Positions 50,508 to 61,873 are shown, counted from the stretch's first letter. The stretch: 64,000 bases of DNA from Phellopilus nigrolimitatus (GCA_021029095.1 JAJOHG010000065.1:87776-151775); one strand, 5' to 3'. A program made the numbers and translations. The notes: generated from the sequence alone by a model not told the origin.

Positions 50508-52526
50508 CCATGTCCATCGTCCGCCCTCACGCGGCCCCTCGCCGACCCCGCAGACAAGCGAGCTCGACTCACTCGAGCCATCGCGCGGGGAGGACGACTA
50601 CCTGATGGGCCACCACCGCCCCCCGCCGCACGCGCACCAGGCGCACCAGCGGCTCGAGCTCGAGCTCGACCTGGACCTGGACCTCGGACGAGGGAGCCTC
50701 GAGCTCTACCCCCGCATGGCCCGTCATCCGCACACGCGGGCCCGTCCTCTGGCGGGCTCGCCGAGGCGCTTGCGTCCGGAGGCGGAGGCGGAAGCGGTGC
50801 GGCCAACCCCGACCAGCCGCTCGACGAGGAGCCCCTGTACGTCAACGCGAAGCAGTACTACCGTATATTGAAGCGCCGCGTCGCGCGCGCGCGGCTTGAG
50901 GAGCTGCATAGGCTGTCGCGCCAGCGGAAGGTGCGTTTTTCGTCCCCGGGGCCTGCGTTATTTTGCCGCCGTTTCTCTCGCATCTATATTTTCATTTTAT
51001 CCCGAGTCAAAAAGCTTGTCGTCTTCCCCTCGAACCTCTATTACCTCGCACTTTCTAGCTTTGTCCCATTTTTTTTTCTCTCCCCTTTCTACTTCCAAGC
51101 TCGCCTAACACCCCTCCAACCCCCACTGCACTTCCCTCTCCAGACCCTCGTCTTCTCTCCTCTCATGCTCGCACGGCATTGACCCCCGCCCCTTGTCGTT
51201 TTCCCTCGAACCTCTAATACCTCGCACTTCCTAGCTTTGTCTCGCTTTTTTTCTCCCCTTCCCACTTCCAATGATCTCTCCCGGCCCCTCTTACTCCCCC
51301 GCTCCGCCCGTTCCGGGAGCACATGCAGCAGCAGCAGCAACTCGCCTAACCCCCCTCCAACCCCCACCACGCTTCCTTCTTCAAGCCTTTTCTTCTCTCA
51401 TCCTCTCCTCGCACGGCATTGACTCCCCGCCCCCCTTCTCTCGCAGCCCTACCTCCACGAGTCGCGCCACAAGCATGCGATGCGCCGCCCGCGCGGGCCT
51501 GGCGGGCGTTTCCTCACCGCCGACGAGATCGCCGCGCAGAAGGCCGCCGCGCCCGTCTCTGCCGCCGCCCCCGCGGAGCCCGACGCGGACGCAGATGCAG
51601 ACGCCGAGGGCGACGCGGAGGGTGGCGGCGACCCCGCGCCGGCCCAGCGGGGGAAGCAGCGCGCCGCGCACCCGCACCCGCACCCGCTCGTCGATCCCCG
51701 CCTGCTCTCGCTCGCGATCCCCGGCGACGACGCCCCGCCGCCCACGCCGCCCTCCGCGTCGCCGACGACCGCGGGCAGCGGCGCGTCGCCCTTCGCGCAC
51801 CCGCACGCGGGCATGTTCCAGCAGGCGCAGCAGCGCAGTGCGGGCCTGCTGCACCCCGGGTACGCGCATGCCAACGGCAGCGGCGGCGGTGGAAGCAACA
51901 ACAACAGCAACGGCTCTGGCTCGGTGACGCTGCGCGCGCCGTACGCGACGTCCCCGCGCTCGCCGCATCCGGGCGCAAATGGCTCGCCGACGTCCTATTT
52001 CTCTCCCGCGGGGCAGCAGAGCCCGTCGAGCTCGAGCCAGTCCCAATCCCAGTCCCAAAACCAGAGCCAGAACAACAACGGGAACGGGAACGATGGCCAG
52101 CAGGCGCCGCAGGCGCCCGCGCAGCTGCACCATGTGCCGCACCCGCACGCGCACCACAGCACCGCGCACGCGCGCAACACACACGTGCGCGGGCAGGCGC
52201 ACCCGGGCGAGGCGGGCGGGCTGTACGCGCCGTTCGACCTCCCTGGGCCCGTGCCGCTCGCGCTGCCGCTGCTCGGGCTGTCCCCCGCGCTCGGCGGCGG
52301 CGCGCTACAGCAGGGCATGCACGGCCATGCGCAGAATGGGAGTGGAGGCGGGGGCGAGATGGACGCGCTGCTCGGGCTGGGCGGCGGCGTGCCCCCCGGC
52401 GAGGTGCGCGTCGGCGCGCGCACGGGCCTCACGCAGAGCGCGCAGGCGGACCTCCAGCGCCGCACGGACGAGATCTTCGCGTTCAGCGCGCGCAGCAGCA
52501 TGGGCGGCGCCGAGGGTGGGCGCTGA
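50107..52526 (+). CDS. HAP2: HAP2/NF-YA subunit of the CCAAT-binding complex
   Basis: Exon 1 is 50107-50170, exon 2 is 50243-50930, exon 3 is 51447-52526. The conserved core is split by the second intron: exon 2 ends with EEPLYVNAKQYYRILKRR, VARARLEELHRLSRQRK (subunit association helix A1), and exon 3 starts PYLHESRHKHAMRRPRG then PGGRFLT (DNA-contact helix A2). The N-terminal region has Gln/His runs, the C-terminal 300 residues are Ser/Gln/Ala/Gly-rich, unusually long for the family. HAP2 binds CCAAT with HAP3/HAP5 in the nucleus. In exon 2 the frame of the Gln-rich part and that of the core differ by one base; a C missing in the run at 50709-50713 would join them (giving PHGPSSAHAGPSSGG). 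Confidence 0.9.
51015..51437 (+). repeat. Tandem duplication inside HAP2 intron 2
   Basis: Two units start CTTGTCGTYTTCCC at 51015 and 51192 and share CTCGAACCTCTA, TACCTCGCACTT, CTAGCTTTGTC, CTCGCCTAAC, CCCTCCAACCCCCAC and TCGCACGGCATTGAC. The second unit has an extra stretch of about 70 bases containing a CAGCAGCAGCAG run. The intron is 516 bases, about ten times the local norm. Confidence 0.8.
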
Positions 52527-53112
52527 AGCGGACCGGTCGGAGATCTGGGCGGAAAGAAGACGGAGACGGTGGTTGGGGAGTTTTTTCTTCTTCTGCGGTT
52601 TGCTTTTTTTTTTTTTTTTTTTGTTTACGCTTTTTACGTTTCTTTCTTTCTTTCTGGGTGGCTTCTCTTTTCTTTTCTTTTCGCGTTATCCTTTTTTCCT
52701 TTACAGTCTGCGTATCCGCCCCGCGTGCGCATCTAAGTATCGAGATATACTCGCGCCCGCCCCCGCACGCGTCTTTCCGCTTTCCCACCTCGCCTCGTCT
52801 GTGCGTCTAAACGGTTGGATCCTTCTCTCTTTCCCTTCCCCCCTTTTTTGCATTTTCACAGCTGGAAGGAAGGAACGTCTTTGCCCCTGTGTGATTTACC
52901 GGTCGGGGTTGTAGAACAGTTAGAACAAGAATGAAATAAAATAGGATATAGGTCTGTTAAATGTATTGGTTTGGTGCTCCTTTTTTCTGCGGTCTAGAGT
53001 TTCCGCTCCGCGCCCCTTTCGGATCGTCCCCTCGACAAGCTTCGTATTCTTGCCTGGATCGATGGATGACTCTGCTGCCGACTATGGAGAACGCGCTAGC
53101 GCTAGCTAGAAG

Positions 53113-53154
53113 AAAGACACAGTCACACTGTGTCTTTGTATTTTCGATACAAAG
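53113..53154 (+). other. Two overlapping inverted repeats downstream of HAP2
   Basis: Arms AAAGACACAGT (53113-53123) and ACTGTGTCTTT (53127-53137) are a perfect 11-bp inverted repeat with a 3-base loop. CTTTGTAT (53134-53141) and ATACAAAG (53147-53154) form a second, perfect 8-bp one with loop TTTCG. They share the bases CTTT, so in RNA the two stems exclude each other. Confidence 0.6.
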
Positions 53155-53243
53155 GTCTGCAGCTGGTCCCAATCTTGTCTATGCGCCTCCACTTTGTTCT
53201 CTTTTAACAATGTCGCTGGCGCGACCTATGACGCGAACGCACG

Positions 53244-53629
53244 ATGTCGACCTCGAAGTCCCTCTTTGTGGCTGACTCCGACCAAGGCTCACTGTATTCG
53301 GTCAGCACAAACGCGACAGCAGACAATCTCCCCGGTCCTGGGCGCACGCTCGGCCTATTTGTAGCTTTGCAGGACGACAACTCGAAGTGCAGCTTGGTAA
53401 AGTTGCGGGGTGATTGGGCCGTGGACCTCGGGCGACAGCGCTTAGGATCCAGAAGAACAGCGGGATTGTCACTCGCATGTCCGTTTTTCCCGTACCTCTT
53501 TCCGTGGCGAAATCCAGAAACAAGCCAATGCGACTCTTTGCAAAAGATTGGCGAGCTCAGGACGTGCGACGAAAGTTAATCCGAGCCTTGTACACTGGTT
53601 TGAAGCAGGAGAACATTAGGCACGCATGA
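53244..53629 (+). CDS. Possible small gene, unknown
   Basis: An ATG frame at 53244 starts MSTSKSLFVADSDQGSLYS and stays sensible to about NLPGPGRTLGLFV. In another frame a coherent C-terminal piece reads FAKDWRAQDVRRKLI, RALYTGLKQENIRHA and ends at TGA near 53629. The two could be joined by an intron (GT donors and AG acceptors exist between 53390 and 53520), but I cannot fix one model. No family recognised. Confidence 0.3.
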
Positions 53630-53961
53630 TATTTGAAAGTCGGTGCAGACCAATACACTGCAACAGCAAACTTTGATGCTCTTTATTGAAGAAGAGTAAA
53701 AGGCCTGATAGCACAAGTAAGTCTAAATGAAAAACTGCTAAAAGACAACAGTCGCGCGCTACGGCGGATTTTTAGTCCACACGTGGGATTTGGAGGTAAG
53801 TAGACAAGACTTGCACAATGCTCGACCCGAAATCCAAGATATCAGTAGCAATATTGTAACGTTGGTAATATACAAGGTTGAGAGCAAAGACACAAAATGG
53901 AAAGACACATAATAAAACATATCTAACATGAGAAACACAGATGAGGGCCTGGCAATCAACC

Positions 53962-56256
53962 TTAACGTCTGTTGGTTTTGCCCATTTTGCGTTTGCCAGA
54001 GAATAAGTGCTTTGGCTGTTGTTAAGAAATAATAGACGACGGTTAATGGAAAAACGAGAAGCGAGAAGAAAACGGCAATGGAGCTGACCATTTTGACTTT
54101 GATGGCGCGGTCGCTCTCGCCCGCCTTCGCTTGCATATTTCGCTCACGCTGCCCAAGATTGCGTAACTTGACAGCTTTTGAGGCTTGCTGTAGACACGCA
54201 AGATCCGTCAGCCCGGAACATCGATATATTAAAAAGATTAGGGAACGCACCGCGCCATCCCGCATGCCAGCTAGCTGTCTGTTTGAACGCGGCTCTCTCT
54301 TCCCCTTCGTGACAACAGCACCGGTATTCGCCTTCGCACGCTTCTGCGGCGTCATTTCCTCCCCGTCTACGTCCATCCACTCTGCATCGCCGTCTCCACC
54401 ATCCATATCCACGTCCATCTCTGCGTCCTCGCCGCGCTTCCGCTTCGCGCCCTGCACCTTCGCAAGCATCTCCGCTCGCTCCTGGATGCGGCTCGGGTCG
54501 AGGCCCGCCTTTGTCAGACCATCCGTCAGCTCGGTCAGCGTGCGCAAGCCTGCGGTACGCGGCAGCCGCGCGTGGTTCTTCATCGCCTTCTTCGTGATCT
54601 GCGATATTTGGCGCTTCTCCTGCGCATCCTTCAGTTCGACCGCATCACGCTCGTCCTCCGAGTCCAATTCCAGGTCCGAATTGCTGTCGTAGAAGCCCTC
54701 CGCGGCGAGCCGTTCCTCTTCACGTTCAAGCGCCTCGAGCTTCTCCTCGATGTCCAGATCAATAAAGTCCGCGACATTCTTTCCGTTTAGGATCTCTGGT
54801 ATCGTGTCGAATTTCCATTCGTCCTTCTCCAGTAAGTAGTTCTTCTGGAGAACGATATTGTAAACACCCGCCCCACCCTCCGCCTCCTCGATGTCCCTCT
54901 CGAGCTTGCGGCGATCCGGGTCGTTCTTGTCGAACTTCTTTTTTGTAAGCACGGCGTCTGGAACAAACGGCTTGCGCTCGACATCATCACGAGGTTTTGG
55001 CTGGGCGACGTGTATTCGGTTGATGACCGTGTTGATCTTACTGCCCTTAAGTTTCGTGTCGACACGGTGTGCGAGCAGTGCGTCGCACGCCGTGTTCTTC
55101 ACGTCCATCACACCCTCTTCGGAGTAGCACGACACCTGCACGTACTGCACGCCCTCCGATTGGATTATCTCGTCGATCAGCGAGCGCGACTCCGGCGCCA
55201 GGTCTTCGAGGCGGCACACGTCCGTCTTGTTGAGCACGAGCAAGACAGGTTTGCCGCCGAAGAGCGGCTTGATCGAATGGAAGAGGTTGCACTGCGCCTG
55301 GATAGAGTACCCACACTGCTCACTCGCGTCAATAAAGTAGAGCACGCAAGCCTTCAGATGCGCGAGTGCAGGTAATGCTTTGCATCTCGATCGTGTTCAT
55401 GTCCTCGAGCGGGTGGTCGAGGATTCCAGGCGTGTCGATCACCTGCCAGCGCAGGTACTTGTAGTCGAGGTGGCCGACGAACAGCGACTTGGTCGTGAAC
55501 GCATACGGCTGCACATCGACGTCTGCGCGCGTGACCTTGTTGAGGAAGGACGATTTGCCGACGTTCGGGTATCCGCACAACAGTAGTGTACGAGTATTTG
55601 GGTCGATTGCGGGCAGACGTGCAAGATGCTGTCGCACCTGCTCGAGGTAAGCAAGCGGGTCTTTCTGCCGGCGCATTATCGTAGCCATTCTGAGATTGTG
55701 TAAGGCGAAGACCAGACGGAAGTATTTGGACTATTCACCTTCCAAGAGCTGCTCGCTTCAACTGCTTGCAGCGATACAAACTGTCGCCAAACTTGAGCAG
55801 ACGGACATAGTCTTTCGCAACTTGGTCGATAAGATGTCTCGCAGTCCGGAGCTGGCCCAGAGCGAGTTTGTAGTGATTCTTGTCGTACAAGACATTCATA
55901 AGGGAAGCGAGGAAAGGGTGCAAGTCCTACGAGACGTGTTTCAGCATCCCGTTGAAATGAGGTTTGCAGAAAAAAAAAACTCACATCGAGCATCGGGAAC
56001 TCCGTCAAAATCGCACCAAGTTTCTCATCGAATGTATCCTGGGTGAACTTGACCTTACGCATGTAAAAGTTACGAATGCGACTGATTTTGAAATTTTTGT
56101 GTATGACCTTCGGGTCATTTAGCATCTCAAAACTGCTGGAGAGTTTTCTGAGCTCACCGTAGGCGTCTTCCGCTGAGTCTTGTTCAGCACGATGTCGAGG
56201 AAATCCGACGCTGTCGGGACAGGCGCGATCGCCTTGAGGCTTTTCGTTGTCGACAT
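53962..56256 (-). CDS. NOG1: Nog1 nucleolar GTPase (60S ribosome biogenesis)
   Basis: Exons: 56158-56256, 55985-56107, 55739-55926, 54251-55689, 54089-54187, 53962-54015. After one frame correction they encode about 666 residues, near the family length of about 650. N-terminal NOG1 motif blocks ([40 protein letters not shown]) are followed by a circularly ordinary GTPase: GYPNVGKSS (about 176-184), [13 protein letters not shown]; then the acidic middle part and the C-terminal [24 protein letters not shown]. Nog1 works in the nucleolus and on late pre-60S particles. One extra base at about 55371 (CATTACCTGCACTCG on the minus strand) separates MQSIT from [14 protein letters not shown]; exon lengths show that exactly one base must be removed. 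Confidence 0.93.
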
Positions 56257-56522
56257 GGCCCCTACGTAACAGCTTTTTGTACAATGGCGGGGCTGCTTTG
56301 GTCGCTGTCGTGCACGACGAGCAAGATTCAAAAATTGCCCGAATGGGTGTTACGTGACGATAAGCGTTACGATGGACCACGTGCAGATCACGACCACAAC
56401 GCTCGGAGTCGAATTCACTTTATGAACCAACGAAATGTTTAACTCTCGCTTTTCTTCTTATTACCACTTAACAGGCTTCATCTTCGCTTTCTTTGCTACC
56501 AGAATTCTCCCGCGCACAAAAG

Positions 56523-56716
56523 ATGTCGTTCTTCGTAAAGCCAGGTAGCAATGCTTGCTAGACCGCCTCGCTTGAATGGTTTATTAGGACCGAAGCTTTG
56601 AGGGTCGTACAAGAACATCAATGACACATTATGCAATTTAATCATATGGAGGCGGTCCCTTTCTGAGGATCTTCCCGCTAGTCTTTGACTCCCTGATCGA
56701 ACTCTGGAGTGAGTAA
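56523..56716 (+). CDS. Possible 28-residue two-exon protein
   Basis: ATG at 56523 follows a CT-rich leader. Exon 1 (56523-56544, MSFFVKP+) and exon 2 (56652-56716) join as GGPFLRIFPLVFDSLIELWSE then TAA. The intron is 107 bases with GTAGCA and GGAG ends. Hydrophobic and short, like small mitochondrial membrane subunits, but I recognise no family. It lies divergent to Nog1, sharing its promoter region. Confidence 0.3.
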
Positions 56717-57100
56717 TAGTCTATGGTAAGCTCATGATACGCTGTTTCACGAAAACACCGCCCTTGTGTCTACTTTTCCTCAATTGGGGTCGACAATCCA
56801 TAGCTTGACCGAAAAGACATAGAGATCCGTTAACGGTGGACCATAGATAGACTGCTACATAAGATATCCAAGATATCCGTATTGTCTACCGACGTCGGTA
56901 CTAATATTTAGCCTACCAGGCTGACTCGGAGGGCTGTGGCTGTCTCTAGAGCTGTGACTAAGACTCCTATAGCTGCTAAATGATACACTACGGAGATCTC
57001 GCTTACCGTTTTCTGGCATTCTGACTCCTGTCCGTCAAGTGACTCGGTTCCCCCGCCACTGCCTTCCCGATGGTGACTCGGACTGTGACTGGTAGCATCA

Positions 57101-57106
57101 TATAAG
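57101..57106 (+). promoter_or_regulatory. TATA box of the 57177 gene
   Basis: ATCATATAAGCGC, about 75 bases before the start codon, gives a TATAAG element at 57101-57106. Confidence 0.5.
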
Positions 57107-57176
57107 CGCAAGCTTTTCTCTGGAGAGAAGAGCTCATAGTCGGCTCCCGAACCCCAGACCATCAAAACTTATAACA

Positions 57177-58031
57177 ATGGCTTTGCGCTCCGAAGACCCC
57201 AAGGACAAGCGCAGCGCATATGCGGAACGGCAGAAGGTTCTGCACAGAGTATGTCCATGTTTCTTCTGACACTTCATCGTCTCTATCTAGTTCGCGCTGT
57301 CGATGCGCTGACGCGGTCCTCCTGATAATCCAGAAAGACCGTCGAAAAGGCAAGAAGAAAGGAAATCACGGCGGCCTGGTTGAGACGCACGCACGGAACT
57401 ACGAGTACTTCGAACGCGCGTCTGGGACAGCAGCTCACGAGGGTCCCTTTGTGAGCCCCAGAAGAAGAGCCTTTTGTGGTTCTGGAAAAGACGGGGACAA
57501 TAGCATCAAGAAGGAGAGCGCCGAGAGTTGCCGATGGGAAGAGAGACGAGGGAAAACTGCCTTGTATGACTCGTCGCGTGCCGCGCCGCTCGAGCGTGTC
57601 GAACCCGGGAAGGCAGAAGGTACGCTTTTACTTTGTCTTCCCGACTATATCCTTATATTTCTCCTGCCTAGGTTTACAATCCTCGGAGGCTGCATATCCC
57701 GCGTTCGAGCGCCGGGACTGTCTCAATGGCTACAGCGGTTCGGACGAGTTAGAACGCGCCGATCTTGAGCTCGCGCTTGCGCTTTCGCTGTCGATGATGC
57801 ACATGGATTGTGAAATAGACGCCGACCTTGACTTCGGACTTAGATCCGTGCTTCGCAGATGCAAAGTCGGAGGCGGACTCAGAATGGGTAGACCTTTGTG
57901 AGGACTGTGACGTCGAAGACATGGAAAAGGATACAAAGGAAGGTACCATAGGTATTCGGGGCACGGGGACTAGCGGGGTGGACATGGAGCGCCCGACGTA
58001 TGCACAAATGGCAAAGATAGAGGTTACTTGA
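57177..58031 (+). CDS. Unknown basidiomycete protein with a ubiquitin-interacting-like motif
   Basis: Four exons join in frame: 57177-57248, 57334-57619, 57672-57809, 57859-58031, for 222 residues. The start MALRSEDPKDKRSAYAERQK is charged, followed by a basic run (KDRRKGKKKGNHGG). In exon 3 the stretch DELERADLELALALSLSMM resembles a ubiquitin-interacting motif (acidic cluster, then ALxLS). The last exon is acidic (SEADSEWVDLCEDCDVEDME) and ends PTYAQMAKIEV. If the 49-base intron at 57810-57858 is not removed, the frame ends at 57901 instead. No full-length family recognised; ubiquitin binding is inference from one motif. Confidence 0.65.
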
Positions 58032-58366
58032 ACGCACTTGCATTGAGTTCATAACTTCATAACCTCGGCGTGATACGCTTATACTAGTCGTGTGACCACT
58101 TTTACGTAGAGACAATTCAATCTTTACGGTGGTTCTCACATTTCAACAGGACACAAGACTTCAAGGCATTCAGAATGTGATTCAATGGGTTCGGTATTCG
58201 ATATGATATACACTACGCGAAAGTCCTCTCTTCTCAAAAGGGGGCGGTAAAACAGTACAAATACAAGATTCTTTCGGTTTCTGGTTGCTTATGCAGAGTA
58301 TATGCTCGAGGCCATGATTTTGCCTTGCGGACTGAAGGGATATAAGGTCGGAGTCAATAGGAATAA

Positions 58367-58995
58367 TTAGGCGAGGGTGCGTGTCTGTGAAGAGTATGAT
58401 AAGTACAGTGCACGCTGGTAACGCGACAAAACATGACGTAATGACGTACAACAGCATCCCTGGCGATTTCAACGTCAGGGCTCTTCGGAGGGCTAGAGCT
58501 AGCACCTGCAGAGGTGCGCGCGATGGCCGCAAGGTCGACTAGACCAACTCCCAGTCGCAGGTCAGTATCTCACCTACGAAATGCCCACTAATGATCACAA
58601 GGCTTACTATTACCCTTGAGGCCCCTCGCGCGGAACTCGCGCGCCTTCTCGAGCTCGTCCTCGGACGCGACCGACCTCTCAAGGGACGACTCGACAGGGC
58701 CGTCAACGGAGGGGCGCACGGCCGCGTTCGGCTCGGTAACAGCGCCGAGCTCCTCGGTGTCGAGTTCTGCGTCCTCAAGCGCGTAGCGCTCGAGCTCGAG
58801 CTCGTTGCGCATGGAGCCCCAGTTGTGTGGGCCCGCGCCGCCCTTGCGCAGCGACTTGTCGTAGCCCGACCTCGACTCAGACCTGCTTGCCAGATAGGTG
58901 TCACACGATGCTGCGGAAAGCAAGTGCGACGCATGTAGAACGCACCTGTCCTTCAGGATCGCGCGCGGCGACGTCGAGCGCTCGGTGCGGGTCAT
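58367..58995 (-). CDS. Stm1/HABP4-like small RNA- and ribosome-binding protein
   Basis: Exons 58946-58995, 58614-58882, 58450-58505 and 58367-58384 join in frame for 130 residues. The N-terminal block MTRTERSTSPRAILKDR, then SESRSGYDKSLRKGGAGPHNWGS, is the conserved HABP4/PAI-RBP1 core (RSGxxKSxKKGGAGxxNWG). The rest is acidic and charged, ending ARDAVTRTLA. In fungi such proteins (Stm1 relatives) bind ribosomes or RNA, often in stress or dormancy. The last two exons are less certain; without them the frame stops at about 58591. A heat-shock-like GTTCTAGAATTTG lies about 200 bases upstream (about 59188-59200). Confidence 0.75.
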
Positions 58996-61873
58996 GGTCA
59001 GAAATAAAGTTGTCTGATGTAGTCAATTAAGACGAGTGAAATGAAAGCAACAATTTGATATGATGGTGGTGGTTAGAGATAGAGAACAGTAGCTGATCGA
59101 GTGGTTTTTATAGCGTCTGACGACTTGCGCCACCAGTGCTCTCGTGATCCTCGTTCCGGCGCAATTCGTGTCGTGGCTGCCTCGATCGTTCTAGAATTTG
59201 CGCACGGCCTCGTCTCCTCCTTATTGTCGCAATTCTTCTTTTTGTTGCTTTTCTCTTCCTTGTCTTATATATATATATTCTGAGATTTTGGAGGCTTGTT
59301 TCAATACTATTGTTATTTCTTTGGGCTTTTTTCTACGAATTTCGACGCGGCGTTACCCCGCTTTCGTCATTGACGTCAATAATCACGTGATGCTCCGACG
59401 GCGCCTAAAGTTAATTGAGACGCGCGACGCGCGCGTCTCAATGCCGACTTTCCTTGCTCCCGACCACCATCTGCTCATAGACACGTCGCACGCAAACTCT
59501 TCTGCCTTTCATTTCGTACTTTGCTATACTATCTATTAAAAATTATAAATCTACAGCAAAATCTACTTGGCACAGGATGGTGAACATTGTCATGTCGCTC
59601 GGTGGTGCTCGGTAGTACATCAATGAATGACGGGCTCCACCTAGGGACACTTAAAAAGAAGAGAGGCAATGTGCTCTCTCTTTCCTTCTGCTGTTCCCGT
59701 GAATCCACCCTTCTACCGGCTTATTATCCGTGGAATTCGAATCCCTGGAGCAGTCATTTACGCCGATGAATCGTCAGACCGCAGGATCAGCCCTGGCGAT
59801 TATTTTTCTCGAAAAATATTATCAAGGATCAGTATATTCGGCTAAGACAAAATCCGCATATGACGTGCTGACCACAGCCTTCCGTAAAAAGTGGTGGATT
59901 GGAGGAATTGCAACCTATTGTTCTCAAGTACGTCCGCGAATCCTATTGTTCCATCCCGTCCCTTTTCTTCCCCTTCTACGCTCAACTTAGACATCCCATT
60001 TTTGTGTACAACTAGCATACCTTCACCTAATGATATTTCAACGTTTTTAGGGATACAAAGCGCATATAAATAACGCATATATGCGCCCAGAATTCTCAGT
60101 TTTACTCTCGGACAAATCTTCATGGTCCTCCGTCCTCATGTCCCTTGTTTTTCCCCCTCAGCCTGCGCGTTATTACTCAAGGCACCGACAGAGACTCAGA
60201 ATTAGTTATGCTTAGAAGATATACGCTATACTGACGCCGGCCCGCTTGTGCGTCTCCTTGGAAATTGCATTGTTTTTTTGTTATATTTCAAACGTCTATG
60301 CATATACGTGAGTAATTTTTGTTCCGTATCTGCCCATTAATTTTCGTCGCCTACGAAAAAGTGATTAAAGCATCAATGGATTTTGCAAGAGCTTTTTTGA
60401 ATAGAAGGACGATCCTCGGCCATCCGCTATCAAGAAGGCGTCAAAAAATCCATTTGGATTCCGTCCTTTGTTTGCCACTTGCCTTACGGACAGATGAACC
60501 TTCGAAGAAACCTTGGCTCTCATCGACACCATCGATAGACCGAGAACTTTGCTGTCTGGAAGTCAATTTTGGATTTGGCTTTCGTCTCATCGGAGGTAGC
60601 CGGTACACACTGACTGTCCGAGGTAACCATCGGATGTCCATGTTGTGACGGCTGTGGATACCTCTGGGGCCCGGGGTTGCCTTTGTGGGCTCTTCATGTC
60701 TTGTGAGTTACATTAATGAATTACGATACGCTGTGCAATTATGTATATGTTATTTTGCAGACTGCGGAAGACTTTGGCCTCGGCAACTGCAGGAGCTGTG
60801 CGATACGTTCTCTACCTCGGACCTGAAAAATCACGGACTTCGATACTGACTTGTTCTGGACGGCTAGGGTGCCTTTCTATATGCACGTGTGAGAGCGAAT
60901 AATGCGCCCCAAATTGAACTCTAAAAGCAAAGACTCTACGATCAACATCTTTCTTATATGAAATAAGCTGTGCTGTGCTCCTGTCGAACTTCCCGCACAT
61001 TAAAGTTTAACTGTTCATGTATTGGTCTCTGTTTCTACCTCGGTAACATCTTTTAAAGATCTCTGGCTACTTGATATTTCTGCTCCTATCTTCTCCGGCC
61101 GGAAATGATGGTTTCCCCAGGGTTACAGGCTATTGCTGACTGTATGACAGAAATACTGACAGCCTTCACTTATGTTGTATGTCCATCTGTGTTTCATGTG
61201 CCGCTCTGGATATCGAAGACAGGGTTGAAGCTTCTTCTTGTGGGCTGGAGAAAGGTAGGATACCTTCTAAGTGTTTCTCCGAACACTACATGCGCCGGCC
61301 TTCCAGACAAAAATTGCCGGAACCATCTGGCTATCCCCCTATCAGGCTATCTACAAAAAAAGGAGACGCCTCACACATATCCTCCCCATACCCATGCACA
61401 CTTCTCGGGAAGCGGCGCGAAACTTCCTATTGCTGCACGCCTTTCCCCGCGTGCTTTTTCTAGGTCCGAAAACCGTGGTCATCAGGACGACAACGACCAA
61501 AAAAGCCACACCGCGTACTTCCTTTTGCCTTGACTCACCTAAAATAGAAAGCACTGCCGCACGTTTTTTTCATTGCCCCAGTTCATCTCCACGAAACTTG
61601 GGCGGTTTTAGGCGACTTTCGACGAGCTCCGTATCCAAAATAGATCTGGCTCGCCATCGACGGCCTTCGGAAGGAAAGTTCGGAGGTGCTGACTCAGCGA
61701 TCAACTTTGTCCCCACGCGACTCGGCGAAGTCGCCGGAGTCAAAGTTCTCACTCTTGGGTACTTTTGAGGCCTCGTGTGCTCTACCCCCGACGACATCCT
61801 ATAGAGGGCTAACCGCTAGGGAAGGCCCGTGCCATCTCTCCCCTATCGTCGACCATCATCATCGACGACAGCC
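58996..61873. other. Long intergenic region (2.9 kb)
   Basis: Contains the promoter of the Stm1-like gene, a dense cis-element cluster at 59371-59442 (separate entry), and Ser-rich open frames at about 61270-61770 that may be 5' leader of the next gene. No gene is supported. Confidence 0.45.
59371..59442. promoter_or_regulatory. CRE, E-box and 13-bp perfect inverted repeat in one cluster
   Basis: TGACGTCA at 59371-59378 is a full CRE palindrome, CACGTG at 59384-59389 an E-box, and ATTGAGACGCGCG (59414-59426) with its exact reverse complement at 59430-59442 form an inverted repeat with 3-base spacer. Confidence 0.55.

Noticed and set aside
49752..51182. 476-codon open frame spanning the tandem repeat and part of HAP2
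   Set aside because: It runs through the repeat array (unit near a multiple of three) and through the HAP2 intron. Only its part encoding the H2P core is real, and that belongs to HAP2 exon 2.
51381..52810. Long open frames on both strands over HAP2 exon 3
   Set aside because: They are shadows of a GC-rich exon; Arg/Ala-only composition and no motifs.
59725..59745. Possible tRNA B-box (GAATTCGAATCCC)
   Set aside because: No A-box at proper distance and no acceptor stem pairing could be found.
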